Below, one piece after another: positions 1-11,992 of a stretch of DNA of 64,000 bases (the stretch's first letter is position 1; the number at the start of each line of letters is the position of its first letter). Under the pieces are notes generated by a model. It ran no database searches. It was not told where the DNA came from and was given only the letters and a program-made list of their open reading frames with translations. Source of the DNA: Carya illinoinensis (lineage: Eukaryota > Streptophyta > Magnoliopsida > Fagales > Juglandaceae); NCBI RefSeq assembly GCF_018687715.1, contig NC_056758.1, forward strand, positions 15,505,501-15,569,500, in the 5' to 3' direction. The position numbers and the translations under genes were made by a program.

Positions 1-261
1 CCAGGCAAACACTGTGTTGATGAATTACTCCCAAGAATCCCTAAATGCACATCCATAAATCAAAATGTTAATAAATAATACGTTGGCCCTCCCATCAGTT
101 ACAAACCCACCCTTCCCACAATTTATGAGAATCTGTAACTAATGAACGGATAAAGCAACAGACGCGAGGGGAAATGACATCGGAAACAGGGAAGAAAGGT
201 GAATGAGAAAAAGGGCACTGCAGAGAAGAGAGTGGCATTGGCGTCTTGGTGTCAACCGTAC

Positions 262-394
262 CCTCGTCAGAATATGACACAACCACATGGCCGTCGACTG
301 CGGCAGGATGAGGTTCGAGATCTACGGAGATGTCCGAGGAGCAACCGGAAGAGCTCTCGCGGGGGTGATGGTTGTGCGGGGAGGACTCGGCCAT
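262..394 (-). CDS. Putative first coding exon of an unidentified gene (partial)
   Basis: An ATG at 394 opens a 44-codon minus-strand reading frame beginning MAESSPHNHH. It is Ser/His-rich and then acidic, and it runs into a plausible 5' splice site (GAGG|GTACGG, exon end at 262). The rest of the gene would lie left of the window. Codon use is more GC-rich and balanced than in the surrounding repeats, and the segment upstream is CT-rich on the coding strand, as plant leaders often are. I recognise no domain in so short a piece. The frame stays open past the proposed donor to a stop near 95, so an unspliced 99-residue product from this ATG is an alternative. No function is assigned. Confidence 0.4.
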
Positions 395-600
395 GAGATG
401 GTATGGAGTCGGAGAACAGAGAGAGAATAGGCGGTGGGAAAGGTATCGCTTTTCGTTTACGTGTATATTCGTGAGAGGAACAGAAAAAAAAATACACACA
501 AAACCCCGGAGAGAGACACGTGTAGGCCTGTGTTCTAAGGAAATTGAAAGCCTTTTTAGGAGCGGGAGCGCGCAAGTAAGAATATGACAACGAACAGCCC
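395..600 (-). promoter_or_regulatory. CT-rich leader and G-box of the putative minus-strand gene
   Basis: Upstream of the ATG at 394 the minus strand is CT-rich (for example 505-516 and 416-426), resembling a plant 5' leader. A palindromic CACGTG G-box core lies at 517-522. A second, within CACGTGGC, lies at 848-855 beyond the tandem duplication. No convincing TATA box can be assigned; TTTATATC on the minus strand at about 835-842 is a candidate. Treated as a regulatory region only because of the exon candidate next to it. Confidence 0.3.
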
Positions 601-601
601 C

Positions 602-833
602 GCCTTTTGCTCGGCTCGGTTAGTGGGTGCGCTTTACAGAGAGAGGATGAAATGAAATCACATCGCATGGTTTTCTGATTTCTTTCAAATTAAGAAAAAA
701 TGCTCTCTCTCTAATTTGCCTTTTGCTCGGCTCGGTTAGTGGGTGCGCTTTACAGGGGGAGGATGAAATGAAATCACATCGCATGGTTTTCTGATTTCTT
801 TCAAATTAAGAAAAAATGCTCTCTCTCTAATTT
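602..833. repeat. 116-bp tandem direct duplication (two copies)
   Basis: Positions 602-717 and 718-833 are near-identical copies, each starting GCCTTTTGCTCGGCTCGG and ending in the CT-rich CTCTCTCTCTAATTT. I see only two mismatches, at CAGAGAGAGG versus CAGGGGGAGG, so the duplication looks recent. It lies in the presumed upstream region of the minus-strand exon at 262-394. Confidence 0.9.
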
Positions 834-904
834 GATATAAAAGCACACACGTGGCACTGTCATTTATTTGTAGGAACTACTACTCGTAAGTTCTTAAAGT
901 GTAC

Positions 905-1545
905 GAAAATTAGAATAATTGCTTTAGCGATGTTAAATTGTATTAATAGGTCGTATTTGTGTCGAGTTAAAATATGTATATTATAATATATAAGTCAATT
1001 CTTATCCGATTTATTAAATTTATCGTGTCAAAATTTCAAATCTAAACACGACATATTAACATAACAGGTCGTGTCGTATCAACCTATTTTATCTTATTAG
1101 TAAATAAGTTAACAGAACATAATATGATTCATTTTAAATTTTTTATGTAAATGGGTTGAATATGCACAAAATTAACACATTTGACCTTATTAAATTTAGT
1201 AAAATTTTATATAAATATTAAAATCATAATATCTACAAAAATTATAAAGCTAACTACAAGTTTAAAATTACAATCTAGATAATAAAAATATCGAAATTGA
1301 AATTCTAACAATTTTACTTTTAAATATGAGGGTATAATTTTAATTTTAACTTTTCTAACGTGTCATAACTGATTATAACGTGTCAAAACAGGTTGACTCA
1401 TTATCAACACATTAAGCAATCGTATCTTAACGGATCAACCCATTTTTACTCAAACCCGTTAAGACTAAATCCTAATCCACTATTTTCATGTCATGTTCGT
1501 ATTGAATTAACGGGTCGTATAACATATTACCATCCCTAAATTACT
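905..1545. repeat. Decayed dispersed repeat of the GGGTCGT/GCCACCCCT type
   Basis: AT-rich, gene-free stretch with recurring words such as CGTGTCAAAACAGGTTGAC, AACCCGTTAA and ACGGGTCGTATAACATATTACCATCCC. Similar words close the degenerate copies at about 3940-4163 and 9300-9530. The pattern is common in old plant non-autonomous DNA elements. No coding potential is seen. Confidence 0.45.
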
Positions 1546-1559
1546 TATATGTTAGTGTG

Positions 1560-2460
1560 TAATTCATTTTGGTTAAAGAAATGGTATTTTGACACCTCAT
1601 TTTGACACTTCTTATATTTTATTTTTTTTATTTTTTATTTAATAGTTAAGAAAGTGATAATTAGTATATTGATATTATTTTTATATTTTTTAAAAATATT
1701 TTAAAATCATAAAAAAAAATATGAATAAAAATATGAGTAAATAATTATAGTCTAGCGGTAAGAGGAATCGGTCAATGGGAGGCGGTAGAATAGCTTCGCT
1801 CTTTTGATAAATATTGTAGGTAGATATAAGAATCTTCAAATTAAGAGGTTTGCTATTCATTATCTTTACATACCTTACGCTATACTTATTTTAAATTTTA
1901 TTTAATTTTATTTTTCTTAAATTAATTTAGTACTTCTACTTATCATCCATACATTACATATTTAGTAAGATAAAAAAAAAATTAAAAAAATTATGTGATG
2001 TGTGGTGTGTAGTGTGAAGATGATGAATAAAATGTTTTTAAAATAATAACATTTTTCTTTTCTTTTTTTATTTATATATCTTTTGAAGAGATTATACTGT
2101 AGTTGCAAAAGTGAAATATAAATTTTAAAAAAATTATGTGTGGTGTGTTGTATGAAAATGATTGTAAAATTCTTTTAAAATTATATTATTTTTTCTTTTT
2201 CTTTTTTTTTTATATATCATTTGAAGAGATTATACTTTATCTGCGAAAGTAAAACATAAATGCTTAAAATTTACTGTATTCAACTGCTAGTCACTTGCAA
2301 TATTTTCACTAACAAAAAATGATCTCATTGTTCATAAATCCTTAATTCGTATAAATCCATAATATATTATCAAGTATTTTGTTCTAGAATATTTTATGTT
2401 TAAGTGTGATTAAAAAGAAGATTCTTGATTTTTTTTTTCACTGCAAAATAAACAGATATA
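1560..2460. repeat. AT-rich MITE debris with a degenerate direct duplication (1984-2262)
   Basis: Two diverged copies of about 140 bp lie head to tail at 1984-2125 and 2126-2262. Each begins AAAAAATTATGTG, carries a GTGGTGTG motif, then a T-rich run, then TTTGAAGAGATTATACT. The block at 1850-2040 also has imperfect inverted ends (ATTCATTATCTTTACA against GTGAAGATGATGAAT), as expected of a small foldback element. No gene is seen between 1560 and 2460. Confidence 0.45.
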
Positions 2461-2805
2461 TTTCACAATTGTCTATTAGAGTTGATTTTGTCATAGATAC
2501 TTCTAATCGATATAGATTCCATAGTAATATTAAGTTTCCAAACACTAGTTAAATTATAAGGTTTTTTTTTAATAGAGAAATGATAGTTGTAGTTATGAGT
2601 GCACAAGTACCATATAATTATTTTGATAAAAATGAATAAATACAGGACCCACATGAAATAAATTAATTTTTTAATAGTAGACTCCATTCTTTTGCAAAGT
2701 GACTGCATAGCGCTTACGTTCTCTATGACTATATATAACATTACTCTTTTTTCTAATTGGAATTTTCTAAATCTAAGATGAATTGGTGTCATAATGTTAT
2801 TAAGG

Positions 2806-3205
2806 TCTAATTTGAATAGTGAGTTGAGATGATTTGTAAATAGTAGTAAGATATTTGAGTTGAAATGAAATGAGTTAGAAATAGTTTGAATTAAAATAGT
2901 TTAAGGGATTTTGAAAAATGAGAGGGAAAGAAATGAATAAAAATATTATAAAGTTAAAATATTGTTATAATACAATTTTTTTAATATTATTTTTATTTTA
3001 GAATTTGAAAATTTTGAATTAATTTTTTGTGTTTTGTTTGGAAGTTTGAAAAAGTTATAGTAGTTATATAATAATTAGATGAAAAAATTAAAAATTTGAA
3101 ATTGAAAAGTGTTTATAGTTATGATGTTTGGATATTGAGATTAAATTATATGAGATATAACATGAGATGGAATAAAATGAAAGCATCTCTCTATCCAAAC
3201 CAAGT
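2806..3205. mobile_element. MITE-like element with imperfect inverted ends
   Basis: The left end (TCTAATTTGAATAGTGAG, then TTGAGATGATTTGT) is matched by the reverse complement of the right end (ATCTCTCTATCCAAACCAAG). The interior repeats TGAGATGA-type words, followed by a T/A-rich core with no coding potential. I associate this consensus (a 'GTTTGGATAGTGAGATGAGATG' family) with Juglandaceae genomes; that attribution is from memory. A fragment recurs at about 60180-60238. Confidence 0.55.
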
Positions 3206-6200
3206 CTAAGACTCTTAATATTCTTTACTTATCAAATTTTAGTTAATCAAAGTATAGTTAGATCTATCTTGTTAAATATAATCAAAATTGTATTTTGATC
3301 ACATATTTTACGGCAACACGTATTTTAAAAATATCAAGTCTGAGCATGATTCAACGGTTGGATCTCACGGTATATAGAAAAGTGAGCATTACAAGATTAC
3401 ACTTCATTAGATTGTGAATTGATTTCTTAAATATGATCACGATGTCATGACACAACATAATACATCATATTAAATCTAGATTATGGTTGCCATTTCATGA
3501 CACGTGTGAATCTGATACAAACACAACACGAAATTAGCAAATTTATGTTTAATATAAATATATTTGGGTCCAAATAGACTTGACCCGATCAAACATGTTT
3601 AATAAATTGGTTAATCGCAGGTCAACCCACAGGACTTCCAATCAACTCATTGTGATTGCGAATGATTTTTTATATTGTTATCCTTGATTTACATGTGAAA
3701 GTATATTAATTGGGTTAAAAAAATAAATAAAAACTTATAGTATAACTGCCAAATATTTGCACCAAATGGGGCACTCATATATTTTATTTATTTATTTATT
3801 ATTATTTTTTCTAAATACTTAAGGATGTTTAAAAAATATTTAAAAACAAAACACAAAAAAACTCATTTACACTAGTGTACATATTTAGGGTGCACCCTAG
3901 CATTTTCCAAAATAACTATACAAATCATCTCAACTCATTTATAAGAAACAAATTGCATGGGTTAAATAGGTTGAAATAGATTAAATAGGTCATATTCAGA
4001 ATTATTAAACGGGTTAAATAGGCTTGTTGTCACCTAGTATTTAAATTGGTCATGTTAGGATTTTAGGATTTAGCCCATTTAATTAAATGAGTTGTGTTCA
4101 GGTAGATCCATATGTCTAATACTTATGACTTGACACAACTTGCGAATACAAATTACTACCCTTAATTTTAGATAACTGTATATATTTGAATAAATTTAAA
4201 TATAATACCTTGAAAAAGAGAGCTAATACATCTTAACAGATAAGAGATACATGTTTTAGGTCCAATAACCAAACAAACCTATTCTAATGTGCTATGTACC
4301 TATTCTAATGTGCAATGTAGGGTATAGGCTAATGCGTAACCAATCCTAGAATCATGCTTAATGGAATTGTTATGGTGTTCTATTCTTGGATATAAGCCTA
4401 ACGAGGATCCATGGTGCTAGGGATACCAGCCCGTCAGCAACACCCTAATTATCCTTGTTGGGTCTAGGGGCATAATCATAAATCAAGTACATGGTAAGTG
4501 AGATAAGTCGCAGCAAAATAAGTATAGGGTTAATTAGAGATTATACTAATTGTAACAAAGATTTATACCAATAAGAAAATCATCCATTAATAACAGTAAT
4601 ATCCATAGCCATTGTCATTTCATCCCAAATAATATTATACTCTATCATTAATTCATCACTTACATTTAAATACAACAAACTAAACATGACTCGTCGCATA
4701 GTTAAAATATACATATTAATTAATACAATTAACTAATATCGGAGACAAGCCTCCGTATTTATAACTCGGGTGGGATCGGTCCTTCTTCCTCAAAGAATTC
4801 CGCTTAGGCTACATTTGCATAAAGATCTATGACTTCAATTAATAAAGTTGCAGGTGGGACCATCACAGTAAGAGTTCTAAGTAATCTTAGTAGGTTAAAA
4901 TTCATGAAAGTACTATTAATAAGAGACAATGTCAATGAATATATATGCACATATTCATGTAAGAGAATTAGTGAACACATATATTTAGGCATACTGAAAA
5001 ATCACCCTCCAAGCAACAACACATATATACATGCGTCATGGTGAGGAATCACCCTTTTAGCAAAACTTACGGATGCATATCGTTACCAAAGCGAGGAATG
5101 ATTCTCTTGTCCAGTCTCATAAAATTCACAATATTTCATCATATAAATCATAGCTGGAAATCACTCTACCTAACCAACGTAGGAGATCATTTACCAACAC
5201 AAACCAGCTAACTTAAGGAATCACTTGACCCAATCAACATCCTAAAAAAAACACACATGATCAATCCAGAGGATCTCTCTACGTGGTCAACCAACTTGAA
5301 GACATCACACACGATCAATCCAAAGAATCTCTCTACATGTGTTATCAAGTGACACCAATAGAAGACATCCCACCTTGATCATCACGGGAAATCACTCTAC
5401 CCATATGAAACTCGCCGCAATGCATAGTAGGAATGGTGAGGGGACTTCTCACGTCCATGATGATTGACACCAAAAAACTCAACACTAGGAAACCACAACA
5501 TCCACAATTCACAAAATTCAAATTCATCATCTCAAAATCATAACATAAAGATAATCAATAAACAAAATTAAGAAAATATATTATTTACATGTAGAAAGGG
5601 GAGAGTTACAGAATATGCAAAACCTAACTTTTTATAACATGACATTTACCCCTGCATTCCAGTATGGCTGTAGGAGCTAATTTGAACAGTATTTCTAACA
5701 CTACAATATTGTTGGCATTGCTGCATCCTTTGAAGTCACTTGCTTTCTCGAATACTATAACCAAATGTAAGGGAAAACACTTAACATTCACAAAATTTGA
5801 ATTTTTATTTTTATCCAATGCCTTTTAAACTGGGGGACCGTCATTCGTATCTCTAACATTCGTCTAACTCCAGACATGCTTGAATGAAGACCTTTGATCC
5901 CATTTATCGATTTGCCCTTTGGCCTTGCAGAGTGGTAGAGAGTAACGGGAACAAAGTGTGCATGTTCTCTATAGTTTGCCTTCGGTCAAATCCCATAGCC
6001 CATCCCCAAATGAGGTTCTCCGACGTCGCACTAAACCATACATCTGAGATCAAAAGATATGGCCTACAGGTTCATAATCCTTTTTTCGAAGCTCACTCTA
6101 GATGTGACAATTGTAATGGCATGTAAGAAATTCAATAGATGAATTTATTTAGACCTTAGAGAACATCAACAATTTTGAAAATATTTTCCAAATCGAGCAA

Positions 6201-6479
6201 CTGATTAGGTTTTGGTCTATCAGCATCGTCGAATCCTGACCCTCTATGCTGACAATTTGGGGCACTTAGGAGTATTATTTTGTTAAAAGAATTACAACAT
6301 TAGTCTCATATTAATATTTAAGATTTTTGGATGAATAGTATCAAAGAGTGCATTTTGATTTAATCGAGGTATTTAGAAAGTTTAATTGTACCACTAAATT
6401 CGTACAATTATTTAGGATTTTATTGTATAATAATAAATTTTGTAATTTTTAGGGTGAATAGTAGCCCCTGGTATAGGGC
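3206..6479. other. Gene-free decayed repeats, including LTR-like material
   Basis: This stretch contains degenerate copies of the GGGTCGT-type repeat (about 3340-3660 and 3940-4163), a perfect-but-one 21-bp tandem duplication (4278-4298 and 4299-4319), and a block at about 5040-5545. In that block, GAATCTCTCTAC / GATCAATCCA / TCAACCAACTTGAAGACATC phrases recur as degenerate direct repeats, as seen inside plant retrotransposon LTRs. Short open frames here (for example 4829-5044 and 5884-6126) have no recognisable protein content. Confidence 0.4.
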
Positions 6480-9201
6480 CACCTGGCACCTGGTTCAAAC
6501 GATTATCAAACCGCTATGTAGAATGTTCAAATCTAATTTTAATCACTATGATTACTTTTTGGATGGACACTTTCCACATTCTTAGCCACTCATTGGAATA
6601 GTAATAGGACATTTGTCACTTAGAAAGTTAAGTGTAATGGAATGGATGGTAAATCAAGCCATGTGATCTTGCCATCTATGCAAGCATTATTCTCAACAAC
6701 CAAAATACTTTTGGATCAATCAAAAGAGAGTTTTTACCCTAGTGAAATCCCAAACCATTTAATTACAATCAAAACCCTAAACCCATGATGATGGCTAAAA
6801 CCCTAAACGTTGTTTCATGTGGCCCAGTTTTGATTAAGTATTTAATCACTTGGATTAATCATTTCTCTATATTATTAATCACTCAAGTTTTCAGTCATAC
6901 ATCCTTAACCACTCTATTACATTTTTTGTATTCACATTGGGCCAAGAAAAGCTTGATTTAGACTTGATCTCAAATGACCCATTGAAATCCTAAATTAGAG
7001 CTCATTGGTAGGCTCATTTTTGGCCCACTGAAAGTCACCACCAAGGGAGGATTCTTGAGGAAGTTTCTTGCTCCTTCCAAGGCCAAGACAAGGTCTGACA
7101 CAACACTCAAATCTAGCCTCCAAGAGTCACTTGATGGGAAGCCAAAAAACCTACAAACCCAAAGCTATCCACTTAGCCAACTTTGGCAACAAGGGGACAG
7201 CAATTGGGCAGCCCACTTTTTCTCCCCCATTTAGCTAGCAACCTCCCATCCAAGGGTCACTCAATCACATCATGTCATCCCACTCTCATGCATATCATGC
7301 TACCTTCATTCCTCATTTCACACTTTTGCATTTTCTTCTCATTTTCTAGCGAGAACTCGAGAGAGACTTTTCAGGCAATTATTTGGCAATTTTTGATCCA
7401 CTTTTTCAAGCCGTTTGTAAGTTGGTTCTCATGACATATTCATTAATTTTTTCCTTTTTGAGTTTAGTTTATGTTGGTTTATTTTAGATAATTTTTCATA
7501 GAATTTTTATCGGTAAACATTTAGTTTGAACATGCAAAGGTTACACTGGGCGACAAATTTAATGTTTGTTTAAAACGTCGATATTTTGATGAAGTCTTTG
7601 GTGAAATATTTGGTATATCTTGCTATGGTGAAGTATTAACATGTTAATATGTAAGTTACGTTTGGATTCATAGTATGTTATTATTTTTTATAAAGAGTTT
7701 TGCATGATTTTGGAAAGTTAGAAATTGGAAGATTCAAAATAGTTTCTATTATGGTGAAGTTGTGATGTTTGGTTTTGGAAACTTGATCTAATGCTCATGA
7801 TATTAACATATGATATTATTAAGACTTTTATTTATATGTTATGAGTTTATTTTAAGGGAATAACTATTTTGATGTTTGATGGAATAATTTCATACATGCA
7901 AGAGTTTGTTTAGCACTCCAACTAGAGGCTCTAGGGTACGTGTTAATCTTTAATAAAATTTTTGACATGCGATGCTAGATGTACTGCTTAGATAAAGTTA
8001 GAACTTAAATATAATGTATATGGTTTTATTTCTTGAAGTTTTATTTCAATGAAAATCAAGGATCTAGTGTTATTTCAAGTCAAAGCATGATATGCATGGT
8101 TTTTATGTTTTAGTGCAAACTGAATGTGTAGGTTGTATCTTTGTGATTTTGATTGTTGATTCAGCATGCTATTACTTAGATTTGAAGTATGAACATGTTA
8201 AAAGTGTGGTTATAGACTTTTGGATTCCTTGGAGTTGATTTGGAAAGCATTAGATCAAGAACATCAAGAGTTGGTCCTATTTGACCTAAATTTGGTGTTT
8301 TGGCATTTTTATTGATGTAGTAAGTTTGTGTTTTTTATGAAATATGTTAGCGGATCTCTTATAATAAATTTAGCACCTATAATGTGATTTTTGAAAGTTG
8401 AAAAAATCATTTTAAGCATTTTAGTTTTGTGATAGGTCAAATTACAATAAAAATCTAGTTTTTGCACATTATATGAATCAGACAAGGTGTAGTTCATATA
8501 TTTATATTGTGTTTTAAATTTTTCTGATTGAATATTTAGATTTAAGACAAAATATATGTGAGAAATATAAATTTTGTTAAAATTTGGAGTTAGTATGTAA
8601 AATTCTTATTTTATGGGCAAAATTAAAATTTACGCATCTAAATTTCCCACAAGTAGATGCGTAAATTTGTAATTTAGCCATAAATTAGTGAATTTTTATG
8701 TATCTAGGTATTTAGTGAGATTTTCTAACCCTTAAAGATATGAATTATGTAATTGGCTCATGTTTACATATATTAGTATATGTTAATTGCTTATTGAGTT
8801 GTTAATAGCTCACTAAATTACCTTCAATATGTTCAAATGATTATAATGGTTCAACTGGGAGTCAAAGATAGGAAGCATGAATGAAAGTGGTTGAGCAATA
8901 GTGAATTAAGAATCTTAGGTAATATGGATTTTTTAAGATTCTTCAAGGAAGTTTGTTTGTTCCTTTAATTAGTATTTTAGGACCTTGATGGTTTTACTAG
9001 ACCTTGTGGAGTTCTTAATTATTATTATATATTGGAGGATTATAGTGATATTTGTGGAAGAACGTATAATTTTGATTAATGAAGTTTTATGAGTTAGAGT
9101 TGTATTTCATTTTATTGGAGTTTATAAATAAACTATTGAGATAGATGTGATTTTAAGTGACATAGAGTAACTCCCTGACTCTACGGGTATAGGGCATTAC
9201 A
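6480..9201 (+). mobile_element. LTR-like retrotransposon fragment
   Basis: The right end reads CTCCCTGACTCTACGGGTATAGGGCATTACA. It is the same kind of terminus as at 31390-31427 (CCTTGACCCTCCAGGTATGGGGTGTTACA), and upstream both share a TTTACATA...GTTAATTGCTTATTGAGTTGTTAATAGCTCAC-type segment. A minus-strand relative lies at 11993-12931. No gag or pol frame is present, so this is a solo or fragmentary LTR of a Ty3/gypsy-like family. The left edge is uncertain. The 83-codon frame at 7183-7434 lies in the LTR leader and shows no known domain. Confidence 0.45.
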
Positions 9202-9299
9202 ATGCATCTACCTCACAGGAGATGTAGAGGAACTCAACGATACTGTCTGCTGAGAAAGACTCATTATTAGCCCCATCTTTGATATAGCCTAATAGAATT

Positions 9300-9530
9300 G
9301 ACCGGCCATATTAAGATAGGCCACCCATTTTTGTTCGCAAATTGGAATTAATTCATGATTTATGGATTGATTGAGTGCTTTACAGGTTGACTCGTGATTG
9401 ACCCATCTATTAATCGTATCTTATCACATTAACCTGATTGAACCAAAGTTATTTATATTAAACTCAAACCTGCTTATTTCATGTCGTGTTCGTGTTTGAT
9501 TCATGGGACACGTCATATATTGCCACCCCT
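9300..9530. repeat. Third copy of the GGGTCGT/GCCACCCCT-type repeat
   Basis: Includes GTCGTGTTCGTGTTTGATTC, then a GGGACACG phrase and the terminal ATATTGCCACCCCTAG. These are shared in degenerate form with 905-1545 and 3340-4163. No coding potential. Confidence 0.45.
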
Positions 9531-9899
9531 AGTTATATATAACTATATTGAATGAATACATACATATATATATATATAAGGCTTGAATGAAAATATTTTT
9601 ATCATCCTTGGCTTTTCTCTTTGAGACATCCTTAGTCCAAGATAACCAACTATGAAATAAGCATCTCATACACCCACTACAAAAAAGGTTTTTTGGAACA
9701 AAAAACTCTATCCCAAAAAGTTTTTTTTTTGGATGAAAATATCACTGTCCCAAAATTTTGCTTTGGACAAAAATTTCAATTTTGTCCGAAAAAATATTTT
9801 TTTGGGATGAAACTAAACGATAACTTTTGATGGCGTTTAAGCGTAATGATTTTTCTAGGACAATTAAATTTCATCCCAGATAAATATTCAAACATTTAA

Positions 9900-10300
9900 T
9901 TCATTGCTTTCAAGTGTATCTCTATGTTCGAACACATAAGTTAGTTATTTGATCAAATCTGAACACATTCAAATGGATTGTTACTTAGAAACGTTAGACC
10001 ATTAAATTTAGTATTCGACCATACATCTATGTTCGAATGCATTGCATGGAATGGTCGATAGAATTCTTATTCATTCAAGCATATTGTCAAGATAAAGCGT
10101 TCGAACATTCAATATAGTCTTTGAACATGTGTTTAATGTTTGATATCATATGAAATCATTTGAATGCTTGTTACGTTCGAAAGCGAATTGTATCTATGTT
10201 CGAACATAAATTATAGATTATGTTTGAATGTTTTCTGTACCCAATGGAATGTTTGGATTGACCTCTATATTCGAACGGTTTTTAAGCCCTTGAATAGTAG
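9900..10300. repeat. TTCGAAC-rich subterminal region, left end of CACTA 1
   Basis: Many intact and decayed copies of GTTCGAAC/CATTCGAA-type words lie in about 400 bp next to the left terminus. Subterminal motif arrays are the usual binding sites of TNPA-type proteins in CACTA elements; that role is inferred here. Matching clusters lie at 31510-31750. Confidence 0.6.
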
Positions 10301-10439
10301 GAATTCTTTCTTATCATCATATAACCAAATACAAATTTATAATACCATAAAAAAATATATTAAAATATGTTTGAAAAACATAAAAAGTAGTCTCATAAGT
10401 GCAATATAAATAAAGAAAACATTTTTTGTCATACACACA

Positions 10440-10835
10440 CAATTGGTAAATTATTAAATCAGTTTCTAGGAGTTTTGAATTGTTGCATCATCATCTGCAT
10501 TTGGTGTTGCATCTCTTTCTTTTAAACTCCGCTTATTGTTGTTGTTGTTGTTATTTCAAATGCATCTTTATGTTTGCTTACTGTGCCTGTTAAGCCTCTA
10601 ACTCATGCTGCTTTTATCTTGAATTGCTCAATCTCAAATCTTGCTTTTTCTAAAATCTAGAAGTGTTGGAGGAGTTATTGGATGATGAGGACAAGCTAGA
10701 AGACTTGACACAATGACTAAAACCTCTTAAATATCTTGAGCGTGGACTCAGAACGTTTCTAATGTCAACATTACTTGTTGAGGAACTTTGATCAGATGAA
10801 GAATCAACATGCAGGGCAATCATTTTTCCTGCACA
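10440..10835 (-). pseudogene. TNPA-like C-terminal remnant of CACTA 1
   Basis: Minus-strand frames read a Ser-rich segment with SPRSRYLRGF (TNPA-family proteins often carry an RxGYxRGxG-like motif). This is followed by a Glu/Gln-rich stretch and a Met/Gln-rich tail (MQHQMQMMMQQ), the typical end of plant Transposase_24/TNPA-type proteins. The pieces are separated by several stops, many at positions where CAA/CAG to TAA/TAG changes would explain them, and by at least one frame change. Upstream exons are not recognisable. The assignment rests on composition and position near the element terminus. Confidence 0.5.
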
Positions 10836-10839
10836 TAAG

Positions 10840-11992
10840 AGAACAAATCAATATTGCCACAAATATACAAATATGTTTAATTAAAATAGATATTTTTATT
10901 CACATGTCTGCACCAACAACTCAACTACATATCCGGAGAACAATCTGGATGATTATACCAAAATCACAATGTCAAATGGGATGAGACACAATTAATAAGT
11001 TTGCGATAATGATCTTACAATTTCAAACCGTTGACTTTAGACAATTCAAGAGCTATCAACAAATATAGATTGATAACTCTTAAACGGGTCTAAGGTTTTC
11101 TTGGATGCAACAAACAATATACATGAATAATACAAGCAAAACATACAAACAATTAAAGAGGGATTACAGATAAAGAGATAAGTTTTCCATTTTAATTATA
11201 TTTATAATCGTGTTATACTTATTTTAAATCTAATAAATGTCTATTTTTTAATGTATATTCTCTCATTAATTATGTTACTAATTATTTTATATATATGATT
11301 ATACATCTAATTCGGTGTTTCTAAGTTTTAAATTTTTTTCCCTTTTAAAATAAATGACTACATCTTCCTAATTAATTATGTTGTTAATTTTTGTTATATG
11401 ATTGAATTAAATCTAATTGGGTGTTTCATTTTTTTTAATTTTCTTCTTTTTTATAATTATTATAAATGTCTTTATTTGTTAAAGTATTTGTTTTCCTAAT
11501 AAATTATGTTAATAATTATTTTATATATTTTTTAAAAATTTAGTTGGGTGTTTCTATGATTTAAATTTCTTTTTTCCCTCTTAATATAAATGACCTCATT
11601 TTTTAAAGTATTACTTCTTTCTAATTAATGATGTTGTCAATTGCATTAAATCTAATTGAGTGTTATTAAGTTATAAATTTCTTCTTTTTCCTTTTAATGT
11701 AAATGTCCTTATTTTTTTAAAAGTAAATTTTTTCCTAAGAGGTAATGTTCTTACTATGTTAACATTTCTGTTTGGAATATGTAATGCGGTTTAAAGTTCA
11801 GATGTATATACCATTAGTTTAAACGGACTGTCTCTCACATTCGAATAGTTTTTGATATTGTTCGCACGATTTCTACCCAGTTTCCAGACTCAAACATATA
11901 ACTAAATCAAACAATACACCAACCAAAACACAGTGAATACCCACAAACACACCTTCATTCATCATGCACCATACAGACAAACATGCAAATAC
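10840..11992. other. AT-rich stretch, no gene seen
   Basis: Between the TNPA-like remnant and the LTR fragment starting at 11993 the sequence is AT-rich. At 11200-11740 it shows degenerate repeats of about 120 bp (AATTATGTTgTTAATTNNTT, then a TCTAATTGGGTGTTTC phrase, several times). These may be diverged tandem copies. No coding potential is apparent. Confidence 0.4.

Noticed and set aside
1745..1830. tRNA- or SINE-like box A (TAGTCTAGCGGTAAG)
   Set aside because: The A-box-like word is suggestive, but no B box or cloverleaf could be formed downstream.
5884..6126. 80-residue plus-strand frame with two Cys near the end
   Set aside because: No recognisable domain and no supporting splice sites or neighbours; length is within chance for this region.
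6765..6815. Repeated AAACCCTAAA words, possible interstitial telomere
   Set aside because: Only scattered telobox-like words without a tandem array; common by chance in LTR leaders.
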